IMG/VR virus record: IMGVR_UViG_3300030118_006691
Coordinates: 1 to 33,541 of that record
Length of the DNA: 33,541 nucleotides
Reading direction: 5' to 3' (one strand)
Source: a virus
Shown: positions 16,215-22,824 of the stretch, piece by piece
Position numbering within the stretch: position 1 is the first letter of the stretch
How the letters are laid out: the number at the start of each line of letters is the position of its first letter
The notes under the pieces: model-generated
What the model saw: the letters and a program-made list of their open reading frames with translations, nothing else
Told to the model about the DNA's origin: nothing
Databases searched by the model: none
Made by a program: the position numbers and the translations under genes

Positions 16215-16407
16215 GCGTGGTAAATCACAAAAAACTATATCTGGAAATATTAAGGAGCTAATGAAAAAACCCTCAAAAGCTCGGTCTAAAGGCATTAGTA
16301 CTTTAGCAAAAAGAATGGGTATTACAAGGGAAGAGGCGCAGCGTCGTCAAGCAGTTGCGATAGCACTTAGAGCAGCGGGAAAGCCTAATCCTAAAAAGAA
16401 AAAATAA
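16204..16407 (+). CDS. Small basic protein, DUF6496-like
   Basis: A 67-residue basic protein beginning 'MPLKRGKSQKTISGNIKELM' and ending 'AVAIALRAAGKPNPKKKK'. The 'GKSQKTIS-NI' start and the 'QAVAIAL-AGK' end match a small phage family I know as DUF6496 (function unknown). An extra middle segment with a helix-turn-helix-like 'LAKRMGITREEAQRRQAV' could touch DNA or simply be helical. ATG 16204 lies in the last codons of the preceding acidic protein (11-base overlap). It is the last gene before a promoter-bearing gap of 63 bases. Confidence 0.7.
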   Translation: MPLKRGKSQKTISGNIKELMKKPSKARSKGISTLAKRMGITREEAQRRQAVAIALRAAGKPNPKKKK

Positions 16408-16410
16408 ATT

Positions 16411-16439
16411 TTGACATACAGTAAATTATCCGTGATAAT
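16411..16439 (+). promoter_or_regulatory. Sigma70-type promoter
   Basis: TTGACA (16411-16416, perfect -35), a 17-base spacer and GATAAT (16434-16439, five of six to the -10 consensus) lie in the 63-base gap before the beta-helix-like gene. A start near 16446 would leave a leader of about 25 bases containing the ribosome site AAGGAG (16459-16464) six bases before ATG 16471. It is the strongest promoter-like sequence in the window and should give its own supply of the downstream genes using host RNA polymerase. Confidence 0.72.
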
Positions 16440-16470
16440 AATCACATATTAAACTTTTAAGGAGTTCAAC

Positions 16471-17106
16471 ATGTCTACAAACCCTCAATTAACGTATGCA
16501 GTTGGCGGACCTAATTCAAACTTTAAAGACTTAGCGTCAATTGATACTACTACTTTAGCACAAGGTAACGTGTCTATCCACGTTTATCCTGGTGAATATG
16601 CAGGCCTTACTGATGCAGTGATGAAAGATGTTTCTTTCAGAGGCATGGGCCATCAGGATGAGATCATCATCCACGGACCGTTTACGGTTGCTAATACCTC
16701 GACTGGAACTATTAACTTCTCAAACATGAGATTTAAAGGTTCTGCATCTGGTGCAACTGCTAACACTTTCTGCGTTGAAAAACTCGGAATCGGTCACACA
16801 AACTTACACTTCCAGAACTGCGTTTTTGCTAACGCTGAGACAGGTGTTCGCTCACACACTACCCCAGCTCTTGGAACAACTAATAAAGTTGTTAAGATGG
16901 AGTACTGTCACGCGACTAACCTGAATACTGGAATTCACATGAATGCTAATATCGAAGCTTCACACTCTTCTTTCCCAACTGGTAAGCAGTATTGTGTGCC
17001 TCTTTCTGGTGCCGTTGAAGCTATTACGACTGCCACAGTTCGTCTGTGTGCTGGTGGTGCAAACGTCGGTCTTATGGTCGAGACAGTCGAAGCTGCAATT
17101 AGCTAA
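16471..17106 (+). CDS. Beta-helix-like virion protein, probably abundant
   Basis: A 211-residue protein with short alternating beta stretches and turns ('VSIHVYPGEYAGLTDAVM', 'VSFRGMGHQDEIIIHGPFTV', 'GTINFSNMRFKGSASG', 'HTNLHFQNCVFANAETGV') that look like coils of a right-handed parallel beta helix of the pectate-lyase/tail-spike kind, without a recognisable active site. It has its own strong promoter and ribosome site, and its codons end in C much more often than in neighbouring genes, both signs of high expression. I infer an abundant virion protein such as a head or tail decoration protein. No homologue is recognised with certainty. It could be a receptor-binding accessory instead. Confidence 0.72.
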   Translation: MSTNPQLTYAVGGPNSNFKDLASIDTTTLAQGNVSIHVYPGEYAGLTDAVMKDVSFRGMGHQDEIIIHGPFTVANTSTGTINFSNMRFKGSASGATANTFCVEKLGIGHTNLHFQNCVFANAETGVRSHTTPALGTTNKVVKMEYCHATNLNTGIHMNANIEASHSSFPTGKQYCVPLSGAVEAITTATVRLCAGGANVGLMVETVEAAIS

Positions 17107-17128
17107 TTAACCTAAAAGGAGAAACATC

Positions 17129-17398
17129 ATGGCAATGATTTCTAAAAATGCAAAACAGCCAGAGGAAGGTAGAGCTTCCGCAGCTACTCCGTTTACAGCC
17201 GCTGAAGGTGCAATGAAAACTGGCACCGGCTCTGACGGTGGAGCATGGGCCGCAGATATGCGTGCCCCGTCTCCTTACGGTAACCTCCGTACAGGCGATA
17301 ATATTCCTGGTAAAAAAGGCGGAATGGCTGGATCAGTCACAGTAGCTAATGAATCAGGAAAAGGCTTTGGTGGTCGCGTCATTAAGGATATGAAATAA
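17129..17398 (+). CDS. Small Gly/Ala-rich protein, unknown function
   Basis: An 89-residue protein rich in Gly, Ala, Ser and Lys with little hydrophobic content, so probably disordered or an extended virion component. A strong ribosome site (AAAGGAG) precedes ATG, and codon choice resembles the beta-helix gene before it, suggesting the two are expressed together from the promoter at 16,411. The stop overlaps the next ATG by one base (TAATG). I do not recognise a family. Confidence 0.68.
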   Translation: MAMISKNAKQPEEGRASAATPFTAAEGAMKTGTGSDGGAWAADMRAPSPYGNLRTGDNIPGKKGGMAGSVTVANESGKGFGGRVIKDMK

Positions 17399-17610
17399 TG
17401 GCTAGAACATCTTTCGGCAGTGGACTTGGCAGCGGTAAAGTTGAGCCAATCGGTGATAATCGGTATGGAGTCCGTGAAATGTATGATGCTGAAGAGATGC
17501 AGAAAACTCTCGCTTACTATAAAGGTGGGGGAGAGCTTACTGTAAAAGAAGTCAAAAATCCCTTAACTCAGACCGTCAAGACTGTGAAGAAAAATGGCAA
17601 TCGTTCCTGA
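17398..17610 (+). CDS. Small protein, unknown function
   Basis: A 70-residue protein: a Gly-rich start ('SFGSGLGSGKVEP'), a central helix-like 'VREMYDAEEMQKTLAYYKGG' and a basic tail. It shares one base with the previous gene and follows it in the same transcription unit. No family is recognised. The middle region resembles small phage structural or scaffold-linked proteins only in a general way. Confidence 0.62.
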   Translation: MARTSFGSGLGSGKVEPIGDNRYGVREMYDAEEMQKTLAYYKGGGELTVKEVKNPLTQTVKTVKKNGNRS

Positions 17611-17722
17611 AGTATTTCAACGTTCTATGCCGAAAATTGTGATGACCAAAACCAGGCCATCTAAAAAAGTAAAAATGAAAGATATTTATAAAACAAAAAT
17701 TAAATATATCAAGGTGAAATAA
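17594..17722 (+). CDS. Very small basic protein (42 residues)
   Basis: ATG at 17594 opens a 42-residue frame that ends with TAA at 17722. The product is basic (12 Lys, 2 Arg; 'MAIVPEVFQRSMPKIVM' start, repeated K-I-K / K-V-K pattern at the end). It overlaps the previous gene by 17 bases, is preceded by GAAGAA close to the start, and its last 14 bases overlap the end of the leftward gene on the other strand. The overlap style matches the rest of the operon, and without it the operon would end in about 100 untranslated bases. Family unknown; could be chance. Confidence 0.45.
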   Translation: MAIVPEVFQRSMPKIVMTKTRPSKKVKMKDIYKTKIKYIKVK

Positions 17723-18458
17723 TTCTACCGTCTTTATCGTAGATTAGATTACTTTTTTTAATACTATCTTTCATCCATTGTCTATTATAAGGCGCACATA
17801 TGTATACGTGCGCCTTACTTGTTTCTAAAACTTTTTTATATATATCATCGCTGTCAACATCACAGGAGATAAAGACTAGATCATCATCTTCAAGTCTAGA
17901 GTAGTCGAAATCAATACCATCTAATTTTAATATTTTTATTTTATCTCTAGCTGGACCACCTTCCACAAGTTGTTTAGATGCTGAATACCTACTCTCTTCA
18001 ATCTCTATTCCTAACATCTTTATATGTTTAAATTTTTTATGAATATCAAAAAGAGAATAGGGGTATAAACCACTACCTACTAATATGAGCTTACTACACT
18101 TTTTAAAGAGTGGGAGTTTCTTTTTTTCTAGTAGAGTTTTATAAATCCAAGAGTTTTGTTCAGCATGTCTGTAGGCATAAAGTGCTTTTCGTCTCTCAAG
18201 TCCTTTTTTTGAGTGATATCTTAGAAATTTCTTTTCTGTTTCTTCTGACAGGTCATACTCTTTATCTTTATAAACAAAAGATGTTTTACCTAAAGAAATA
18301 GCATCTTTTTTGTTAGTGTAAAAATCATTAATAAATTCTTCATTATCTTTTTTAGCGTTTAAGAAAATAGCCTTTAATCGTCCCAGCTCTCCTGAAGCTA
18401 CTAAATTTTGCCAATCTAATCCGTAGTAGTTTTTAAGCTCTTGAATTACATAGTCCAT
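17709..18458 (-). CDS. SAM-dependent methyltransferase-like (nicotianamine-synthase-like) protein
   Basis: Rossmann-fold, probably SAM-binding, protein of 249 residues. The SAM motif is 'KLILVGSGLYPYS' (about residues 118-130) followed by 'LGIEIEESRYSASKQLVEG' and 'DDLVFISCDVD'. The pattern GSG-x-x-P with a following acidic strand resembles nicotianamine synthase and related aminopropyl- or methyl-transferases. Product unknown. ATG 18458 is chosen over GTG 18470 because a GAG-containing ribosome-like site stands seven bases before it. The gene overlaps the glycosyltransferase before it by 26 bases and is the last of the leftward operon. Its 3' end overlaps the last rightward small gene by 14 bases and contains the hairpin at 17,788. 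Confidence 0.65.
   Translation of the reverse strand: MDYVIQELKNYYGLDWQNLVASGELGRLKAIFLNAKKDNEEFINDFYTNKKDAISLGKTSFVYKDKEYDLSEETEKKFLRYHSKKGLERRKALYAYRHAEQNSWIYKTLLEKKKLPLFKKCSKLILVGSGLYPYSLFDIHKKFKHIKMLGIEIEESRYSASKQLVEGGPARDKIKILKLDGIDFDYSRLEDDDLVFISCDVDSDDIYKKVLETSKAHVYICAPYNRQWMKDSIKKSNLIYDKDGRIISP
17788..17817. terminator. Perfect 10-bp inverted repeat beyond the end of the rightward operon
   Basis: TAAGGCGCAC (17788-17797) and GTGCGCCTTA (17808-17817) form a perfect 10-base-pair stem with a 10-base loop. It lies 65 bases past the last rightward gene, inside the 3' part of the leftward methyltransferase-like gene. It is the most stable hairpin I noticed near the point where the two operons converge, and could stop rightward transcription. 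There is no direct T run after it, only a loosely T-rich stretch, so a factor-independent terminator is not certain. Confidence 0.4.
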
Positions 18459-19569
18459 TGTACATCTCACTTAAAAATTTAGCTGAATTACTAGCCCCTT
18501 TTAAGTTAAATTCAAAGGGATTAGGTTTATAGTTAGTCAGTAGTTCCTCTAATAGATTTTCAACATTGCCAGCTTCAGCCATCGTCATTACTTTAAAAAA
18601 GTCATAAGGCTCAAAAGTGTAGGCTCTAACAAATTGCTCTAATTTTTTACCACTTTGTCTCGGAATTACTATCGATGGAATTTGCCCTTGTAAAATTTCA
18701 ACGGTAGCATTATACCCTCCATAAGTGATATAAGCTGCACAGTTGGTAAGTTTATTTCTAAGCTTTGGCACATACTCAACTAGGTATATGTTTTTATTTC
18801 TTTTTCCAGATATTTTTTGATATTTATTAGCCACTGGCATAATAAAATTATAGTCAGAAAACTTTGAAGCTATCTTAGCTATGTTTTTAAATAGATATAC
18901 AGATTCATCCTTATTTAGCCCTGTTGAAACAAAAATATTATTGTTTTTCTTATTATGTTTAGGTTGTTGCTCATCACACACGTAACCAGTGTAATAGAGC
19001 ATGTGTTTGATTGATTTTATAATTTGTGATGAATGGGAGTGCCTTGTTCTATCACTTAAGAGAGGTAATATTTCTTCATCACCGTGAATTAAAATTTTAT
19101 CAGCGTAGTGGAGACAAACCACGTTCTGAGTGTATAAAACCCAATCTTGTAATGAAGTGTTGTGAGGTTCATCCCAAGGAAAGTCTCTGATTGATATAAC
19201 AATCTTAATTCCTCTTTTTTTACATTCTTCAAAATATCTAAAATACTCATGAGCGAATTGTTGCCTACAAAAAGGAAACCCTTCACAAACTAATATTTTG
19301 ACATCATACTTTTCTATAGTGTTGATAAACTGCTTTATTCTAAAGTTTATCATAGGAGCTTGCTGTATAAATTGAAAAACAGAGTTTAAGTTAGGAACAT
19401 CATAGTCCTTCAGAAAAGCAATATGTGGAACACAATAATCGATTGGAGGTAGAAACAGCTGATCCATAATAACAACGTCATTATACTTAGCTGTTTCTTC
19501 AGCAATAAATTTGATTCTTTGAGAGTGTCCTAACCCTCTATAGTATTGAGTTAAAAATCCTATAGTCAT
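18433..19569 (-). CDS. GT-B glycosyltransferase, MurG/UDP-glycosyltransferase-like
   Basis: Probable sugar transferase of 378 residues with two Rossmann-like halves. The N-terminal 'TQYYRGLGHSQRIKFIAEE' has the G-x-G-H-x-x-R loop of GT28/UDP-glycosyltransferases. The C-terminal half has 'YITYGGYNATVEILQGQIPS' and 'VIPRQSGKKLEQFVRA' (about 278-315), the nucleotide-sugar-binding pattern of MurG-type enzymes. No membrane segment is evident. It starts at ATG sharing ATGA with the end of thyX. The acceptor could be phage DNA, a virion protein, a host surface glycan or a small molecule; the sequence does not say. Confidence 0.75.
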   Translation of the reverse strand: MTIGFLTQYYRGLGHSQRIKFIAEETAKYNDVVIMDQLFLPPIDYCVPHIAFLKDYDVPNLNSVFQFIQQAPMINFRIKQFINTIEKYDVKILVCEGFPFCRQQFAHEYFRYFEECKKRGIKIVISIRDFPWDEPHNTSLQDWVLYTQNVVCLHYADKILIHGDEEILPLLSDRTRHSHSSQIIKSIKHMLYYTGYVCDEQQPKHNKKNNNIFVSTGLNKDESVYLFKNIAKIASKFSDYNFIMPVANKYQKISGKRNKNIYLVEYVPKLRNKLTNCAAYITYGGYNATVEILQGQIPSIVIPRQSGKKLEQFVRAYTFEPYDFFKVMTMAEAGNVENLLEELLTNYKPNPFEFNLKGASNSAKFLSEMYNGLCNSRA

Positions 19570-20237
19570 CTTGGAGGTGCTAAATAAGACTCGCCCATGG
19601 GAAATACCTGAGTAATCACTTCAGCACAAGCTCTCGCTATTTCGATGTGTTCTTTTTGAGTTCCATTCTTCTCTCTAAGGTCGATGTAGTGAAGCCAAGA
19701 TCTTAAAGTCCCATTCATATACAATCTAGATTCAGTTAAACCCTCCGGCAATACACAACGTGCTTGTTCTTTCGCAATTCCTCTTTCAATAGCCCAGTTA
19801 TATGCTTTAATTGCTTGTAACCAAACTAAATCCTGTTGTGATCTCCAACTTTGATCTAATTTATTATCATCAACTTCAATAGAATTTTGTCTATTTTTAA
19901 GGTCTTGTAGCCTCGCTTGTCTAGTGACATGTTTTAAAGATGTAGTAGGGTCGGCGTAACGTTGCGAAAACTCTTGGAATGAAAACGATCTATGCCTTAG
20001 CATTTGTCTAGCAATATCTCTAGTTGTTGTTATTTCCAGACAAATAGATACCATTTCGAACGGAGACCAGTGCTTTTCTCTTATGAGATATTTTAAAAGT
20101 TTGTCACTTGTCTCAGTATTAACTTGGTTCTCAGGATTAGAAACTCTAGCACAATATGCTATAAGTTCTTGAACATTTTCTCCAACATATAATCCATCTT
20201 TTGGAGGTTGTGAGTAGCTAATTAATCTTACTTCCAT
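19566..20237 (-). CDS. thyX: Flavin-dependent thymidylate synthase ThyX
   Basis: Makes dTMP from dUMP with FAD, NADPH and methylenetetrahydrofolate. The ThyX signature is at Arg81-His82-Arg83 with Ser91 and Arg93 ('RHRSFSFQEFSQRY'); 'REKHWSPFEMV' (53-63) and the C-terminal 'YIDLREKNGTQKEHIEIARA' are also family blocks. At 223 residues it has the normal length. ATG follows AAGGAAGAATA and shares one base with the stop of the dUTPase-like gene upstream; its end shares ATGA with the glycosyltransferase. Together with NrdAB and MazG it provides nucleotides for phage DNA. Confidence 0.95.
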   Translation of the reverse strand: MEVRLISYSQPPKDGLYVGENVQELIAYCARVSNPENQVNTETSDKLLKYLIREKHWSPFEMVSICLEITTTRDIARQMLRHRSFSFQEFSQRYADPTTSLKHVTRQARLQDLKNRQNSIEVDDNKLDQSWRSQQDLVWLQAIKAYNWAIERGIAKEQARCVLPEGLTESRLYMNGTLRSWLHYIDLREKNGTQKEHIEIARACAEVITQVFPMGESYLAPPR

Positions 20238-20863
20238 TATTCTTCCTTTTTTTCAAAATCAACTCTATCTTTTATCTTACCCTTATAGATATATTCTTCA
20301 ACATTTTCTCTTGAGTAGCAAAAAGCAGGCGCATACTCTTTTTTATTATCGTATATGTCAGGTAGTAATTTTTTCTTAATTTTTTGAATATAACTTTTTG
20401 CAGATTTATTTTTCCATTCAATTTCTTCTATCTGATCAACGTAATTTATTACCATTCGCGGAAGATAATTTACAGAAAAAGTTGCTATTTTTTGAGTGGG
20501 CTGTATAGTCTGTGCTTGTTGAAATTTATTTTCTATTAAAAGCCAGATTTCATTCCTAAATGAATATTCAAAGGTAGAAATACCATCTGCTAATGTTAGT
20601 CCCTGCTCATAGACTACATCAGTGTGGGAGGCACAAACAATTCTAAAATTAGGACTTTTTAATTGTGGATAGATGCCTGTCGGTATAGGAATGATTTGAC
20701 CAGGGCTGATTGATAGAGGCTTAGTTACACAAGCTCTAAGGTCAAAAAAACTGTCAAGAGTGGTATCTTGATTGAACTCCCATGAAGTGCTGTACTCTTT
20801 TTCTAAATGCCTAGCAGTTGAGCTTATCTCAATATCTATTTCACAAGCCTGAAAGTTTTTCAA
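20237..20863 (-). CDS. dUTPase/dCTP-deaminase-superfamily protein, catalytic motifs degenerate
   Basis: A 208-residue protein with the trimeric dUTPase fold pattern: motif 1 'FFDLRA' (39-44), 'ISPGQIIPIPTGIYPQL', a changed motif 2 ('ASHTDVV' where RSGLA is expected), a changed motif 3 ('GISTFEYSFRNEI', lacking the catalytic Asp of G-V-I-D-x-D-Y) and motif 4 ('IQPTQKIATFSV'). The Gly-rich motif 5 is absent and a lysine-rich tail replaces it. The fold is probably kept while dUTP hydrolysis is doubtful; binding or regulation is possible. I start at TTG 20863 because AAGGAG stands nine bases before it; GTG 20905 in the same frame has no ribosome site. It lies between the exonuclease and thyX, overlapping them by 23 bases and 1 base. 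Confidence 0.65.
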   Translation of the reverse strand: MKNFQACEIDIEISSTARHLEKEYSTSWEFNQDTTLDSFFDLRACVTKPLSISPGQIIPIPTGIYPQLKSPNFRIVCASHTDVVYEQGLTLADGISTFEYSFRNEIWLLIENKFQQAQTIQPTQKIATFSVNYLPRMVINYVDQIEEIEWKNKSAKSYIQKIKKKLLPDIYDNKKEYAPAFCYSRENVEEYIYKGKIKDRVDFEKKEE

Positions 20864-21683
20864 GAGGTTTATCTCCTTCTTTACCTGATATAATAGCGTC
20901 TTCACAATATTTTTTAAGGTTAATCAGTTTTTCATTCCTAACTAGCGTTTCGAAACCGGCATTCAGGTTTTGAATATATTTTGCTCTGCCTTTAATTGGA
21001 AGAGCCTCTAAAAGACTTGAAAGAGTCTTATATTCTTTAGCCAAGCTTTGCGCACGTTTTGGACCGATACCTTCAATCCCAATAATGTTATCGGATTTAT
21101 CACCTTCAATAATACGAGATAGCATAAATTCAGAGGGTATAAGGCCTAAGTCTTCATACAGGCTTTGTTTTGTGACTTCTTTTCTACCAAAGATATTGAA
21201 AATAGAAACGTTATCATCAACTAATTGGATTAAGTCTTTGTCTGATGAAACAATCCAAGTATGGTCATATTTATCAGAAACATTTTGTGTGATCCACGCT
21301 AGAATATCATCAGCCTCCACACCACGAAACTTTAGCACTTCTTCGTCTAGCTGCTCAGGCAAGTCATTCAGCACTGCAAAGAAAGCTTCATATTTCTTTA
21401 TCTCTTCCTCTTCTTGAGGTTTTTTACGAGTGCCTTTGTACTCCTCGTGCATATCCATTCGATAGTAGCTTTTACCAAAGTCAAAACAGACAATGGTTCT
21501 AGCAGCTTCATATGATTTAGAGAGAGATTGGATTGTACGAATAAAGTCAGCACCAAAAGAATCGTAGTTTGGTCGCTGAAGCCAACGATAAGAAAGGTTG
21601 TTAGCGTCAACAATTAAAAGATTATTGTAATTAGAATAGTCTGGCTCTTGCAGGTCTGCAAGGTCATTCCATGATTTTGTCAT
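20841..21683 (-). CDS. 5'-3' exonuclease / flap endonuclease
   Basis: Structure-specific nuclease of the PolI-exonuclease/T5 FEN/T4 RNase H family, removing primers and flaps during phage DNA synthesis. The metal-binding acidic residues are present: Asp26 ('IVDANN'), Asp68 ('CFDFGKSYYRMD'), Glu123, Asp125, Asp126 ('GVEADDILAW'), Asp148, Asp150 ('SSDKDLIQLV'), Asp195, Asp198 ('GDKSDNI'). A helix-hairpin-helix follows ('GIEGIGPKRAQSLAKEY'). With 280 residues it is the usual length for a free-standing enzyme. AGGAGA lies before ATG 21683. It follows the only noticeable gap in the leftward operon, so it may have its own promoter. Confidence 0.93.
   Translation of the reverse strand: MTKSWNDLADLQEPDYSNYNNLLIVDANNLSYRWLQRPNYDSFGADFIRTIQSLSKSYEAARTIVCFDFGKSYYRMDMHEEYKGTRKKPQEEEEIKKYEAFFAVLNDLPEQLDEEVLKFRGVEADDILAWITQNVSDKYDHTWIVSSDKDLIQLVDDNVSIFNIFGRKEVTKQSLYEDLGLIPSEFMLSRIIEGDKSDNIIGIEGIGPKRAQSLAKEYKTLSSLLEALPIKGRAKYIQNLNAGFETLVRNEKLINLKKYCEDAIISGKEGDKPLEKLSGL
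20873..20878 (-). promoter_or_regulatory. Ribosome binding site deciding the dUTPase-like start
   Basis: AAGGAG on the minus strand, nine bases before TTG 20863 and inside the end of the exonuclease gene. It favours TTG over the GTG at 20905, which has no comparable site. Confidence 0.55.
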
Positions 21684-21707
21684 AGTTATCTCCTGTATTT
21701 ATATATA

Positions 21708-21736
21708 ACTATAACAATTAAAATACCATTAAGCAA
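21708..21736 (-). promoter_or_regulatory. Possible leftward promoter in front of the exonuclease gene
   Basis: Read on the minus strand, TTGCTT (21736-21731), 17 bases, then TATAGT (21713-21708). The -10 fits five of six; the -35 only three of six. It ends just inside the only gap of 45 bases between leftward genes and would leave the ribosome site AGGAGA (21694-21689) in the leader. Weak but sensibly placed. Confidence 0.3.
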
Positions 21737-22181
21737 GATTAGATTGTTTTTTAACAGCCTCAATCCAGTCATCAAGTTTTGAAACTTTAAAATGACAGCC
21801 AAATGAGTTTATTTCAACATAGAATGGCACATTTGTGTCATCATTAAATGCGACAAAATCTTTTGACCGATTCCACCTAAATATAAGAAGTGGCTTCTTT
21901 TCCATAACTTCTGCTTCACGTATTGTTTGACGCCAAAAGTTAAGTAGGTCTGTTGTTTTAGAGGTTAATAGATTATTCCACTCAATGTTTTTGTAGTGTT
22001 TACATTCAGTAGCATACGGCCACCAAGCAGTGTCATGCGGAGTCCAAATGTCTCCCTTGAGATAGTCTATCGATCCTGATAGAGGTACTCGTCTAAACTC
22101 TTTTCCAAATTCAGATGTCAAATATGTAGCTATTTTCTGTTCGTATGCAGATCCTTTAGCTTTGCTTTTGTTGTGTGCCAT
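21729..22181 (-). CDS. PD-(D/E)XK nuclease, Holliday-junction-resolvase-like
   Basis: Small nuclease-fold protein of 150 residues. The PD-(D/E)XK residues line up as Glu14 ('GSAYEQKIATYL'), Asp44 ('YLKGDIW') and Glu59-x-Lys61 ('ATECKHYKN'), the arrangement of archaeal-type Hjc and phage resolvases. Resolving branched DNA before packaging, or recombination, is the likely role. ATG at 22181 lies in the end of the SGNH-like gene (26-base overlap) with a poor ribosome site, so translation is probably coupled. The substrate is inferred from family only. Confidence 0.72.
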   Translation of the reverse strand: MAHNKSKAKGSAYEQKIATYLTSEFGKEFRRVPLSGSIDYLKGDIWTPHDTAWWPYATECKHYKNIEWNNLLTSKTTDLLNFWRQTIREAEVMEKKPLLIFRWNRSKDFVAFNDDTNVPFYVEINSFGCHFKVSKLDDWIEAVKKQSNLA

Positions 22182-22824
22182 TTAGGTCGTTTAAAACTCT
22201 TTCAGAAAATCTTAAATTATCCTCAAAGCTGAGATGATTAGTAGTATTAACTAACTCAGACTCATAATCATACGGGCCAGAATTGATTAGATTGTTAAGA
22301 CCATAATAATACTCATCGTTATACTTTGAGATGTCATCATGGTAGCGTGGAAAGATGTTTCTGTAAAGTAAATATTTACATTGCAGTTTTGATGTAAGAT
22401 AATTTATGGCCCAGGCTTGATTCTGTGCGCTTAGCCTTTGTGATGATGAGATAAGATAAGACTTAATGTATTGAATAGTTGCATTTCTTACATGAGATGT
22501 AATATTACCTGATGTAATTGTGGGGTTTCTTTTGAAAGGTTTTTCTTTGACTTCATCAATGTTATGTTTAAAATCTTCTATCGTTGCAGGAGGTCCAAAC
22601 TCATCTTCATCTATTTCAAACCTTTCAGCAGCCGTAAGAGAAATAATTACATATGTAGGGTCTAAGTTATCTAGTATATACTGCAACTGATGACAGATAG
22701 CATTGTTTCCACAGCCTACAATAGAAAGATTTACAAGAGGCATTTCTAATTTATCAGCTACCATTGCGGGCCAGGTAGTCCTATCTCCTCCATAACTAAA
22801 ACTTTCACCACAAACTACTAACAT
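22156..22824 (-). CDS. SGNH/GDSL-hydrolase-like protein
   Basis: A 222-residue protein beginning 'MLVVCGESFSYGGDRTTWPA', the block I of SGNH hydrolases with Ser8 as nucleophile. 'NLSIVGCGNNAICHQLQYIL' (about 32-51) gives the Gly and Asn oxyanion-hole blocks, and 'YVIISLTAAERFE' the following strand. A late His ('TTNHLS') may be the catalytic base, but the usual Asp three residues before it is Thr, so activity is uncertain. Proteins like this occur in marine phages next to sugar or amino-acid genes and could remove or transfer acyl groups. ATG 22824 is preferred to TTG 22851 because the family block begins there; it overlaps the amidinotransferase stop by 7 bases. Confidence 0.65.
   Translation of the reverse strand: MLVVCGESFSYGGDRTTWPAMVADKLEMPLVNLSIVGCGNNAICHQLQYILDNLDPTYVIISLTAAERFEIDEDEFGPPATIEDFKHNIDEVKEKPFKRNPTITSGNITSHVRNATIQYIKSYLISSSQRLSAQNQAWAINYLTSKLQCKYLLYRNIFPRYHDDISKYNDEYYYGLNNLINSGPYDYESELVNTTNHLSFEDNLRFSERVLNDLNGTQQKQS

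Noticed and set aside
21696-21703. TATAAATA on the minus strand, identical to the T4 late promoter element
   Set aside because: It ends only one base before the ribosome site of the exonuclease gene, so a transcript starting after it would lose that site; no other copies stand before genes in the window, and AT-rich chance is likely.
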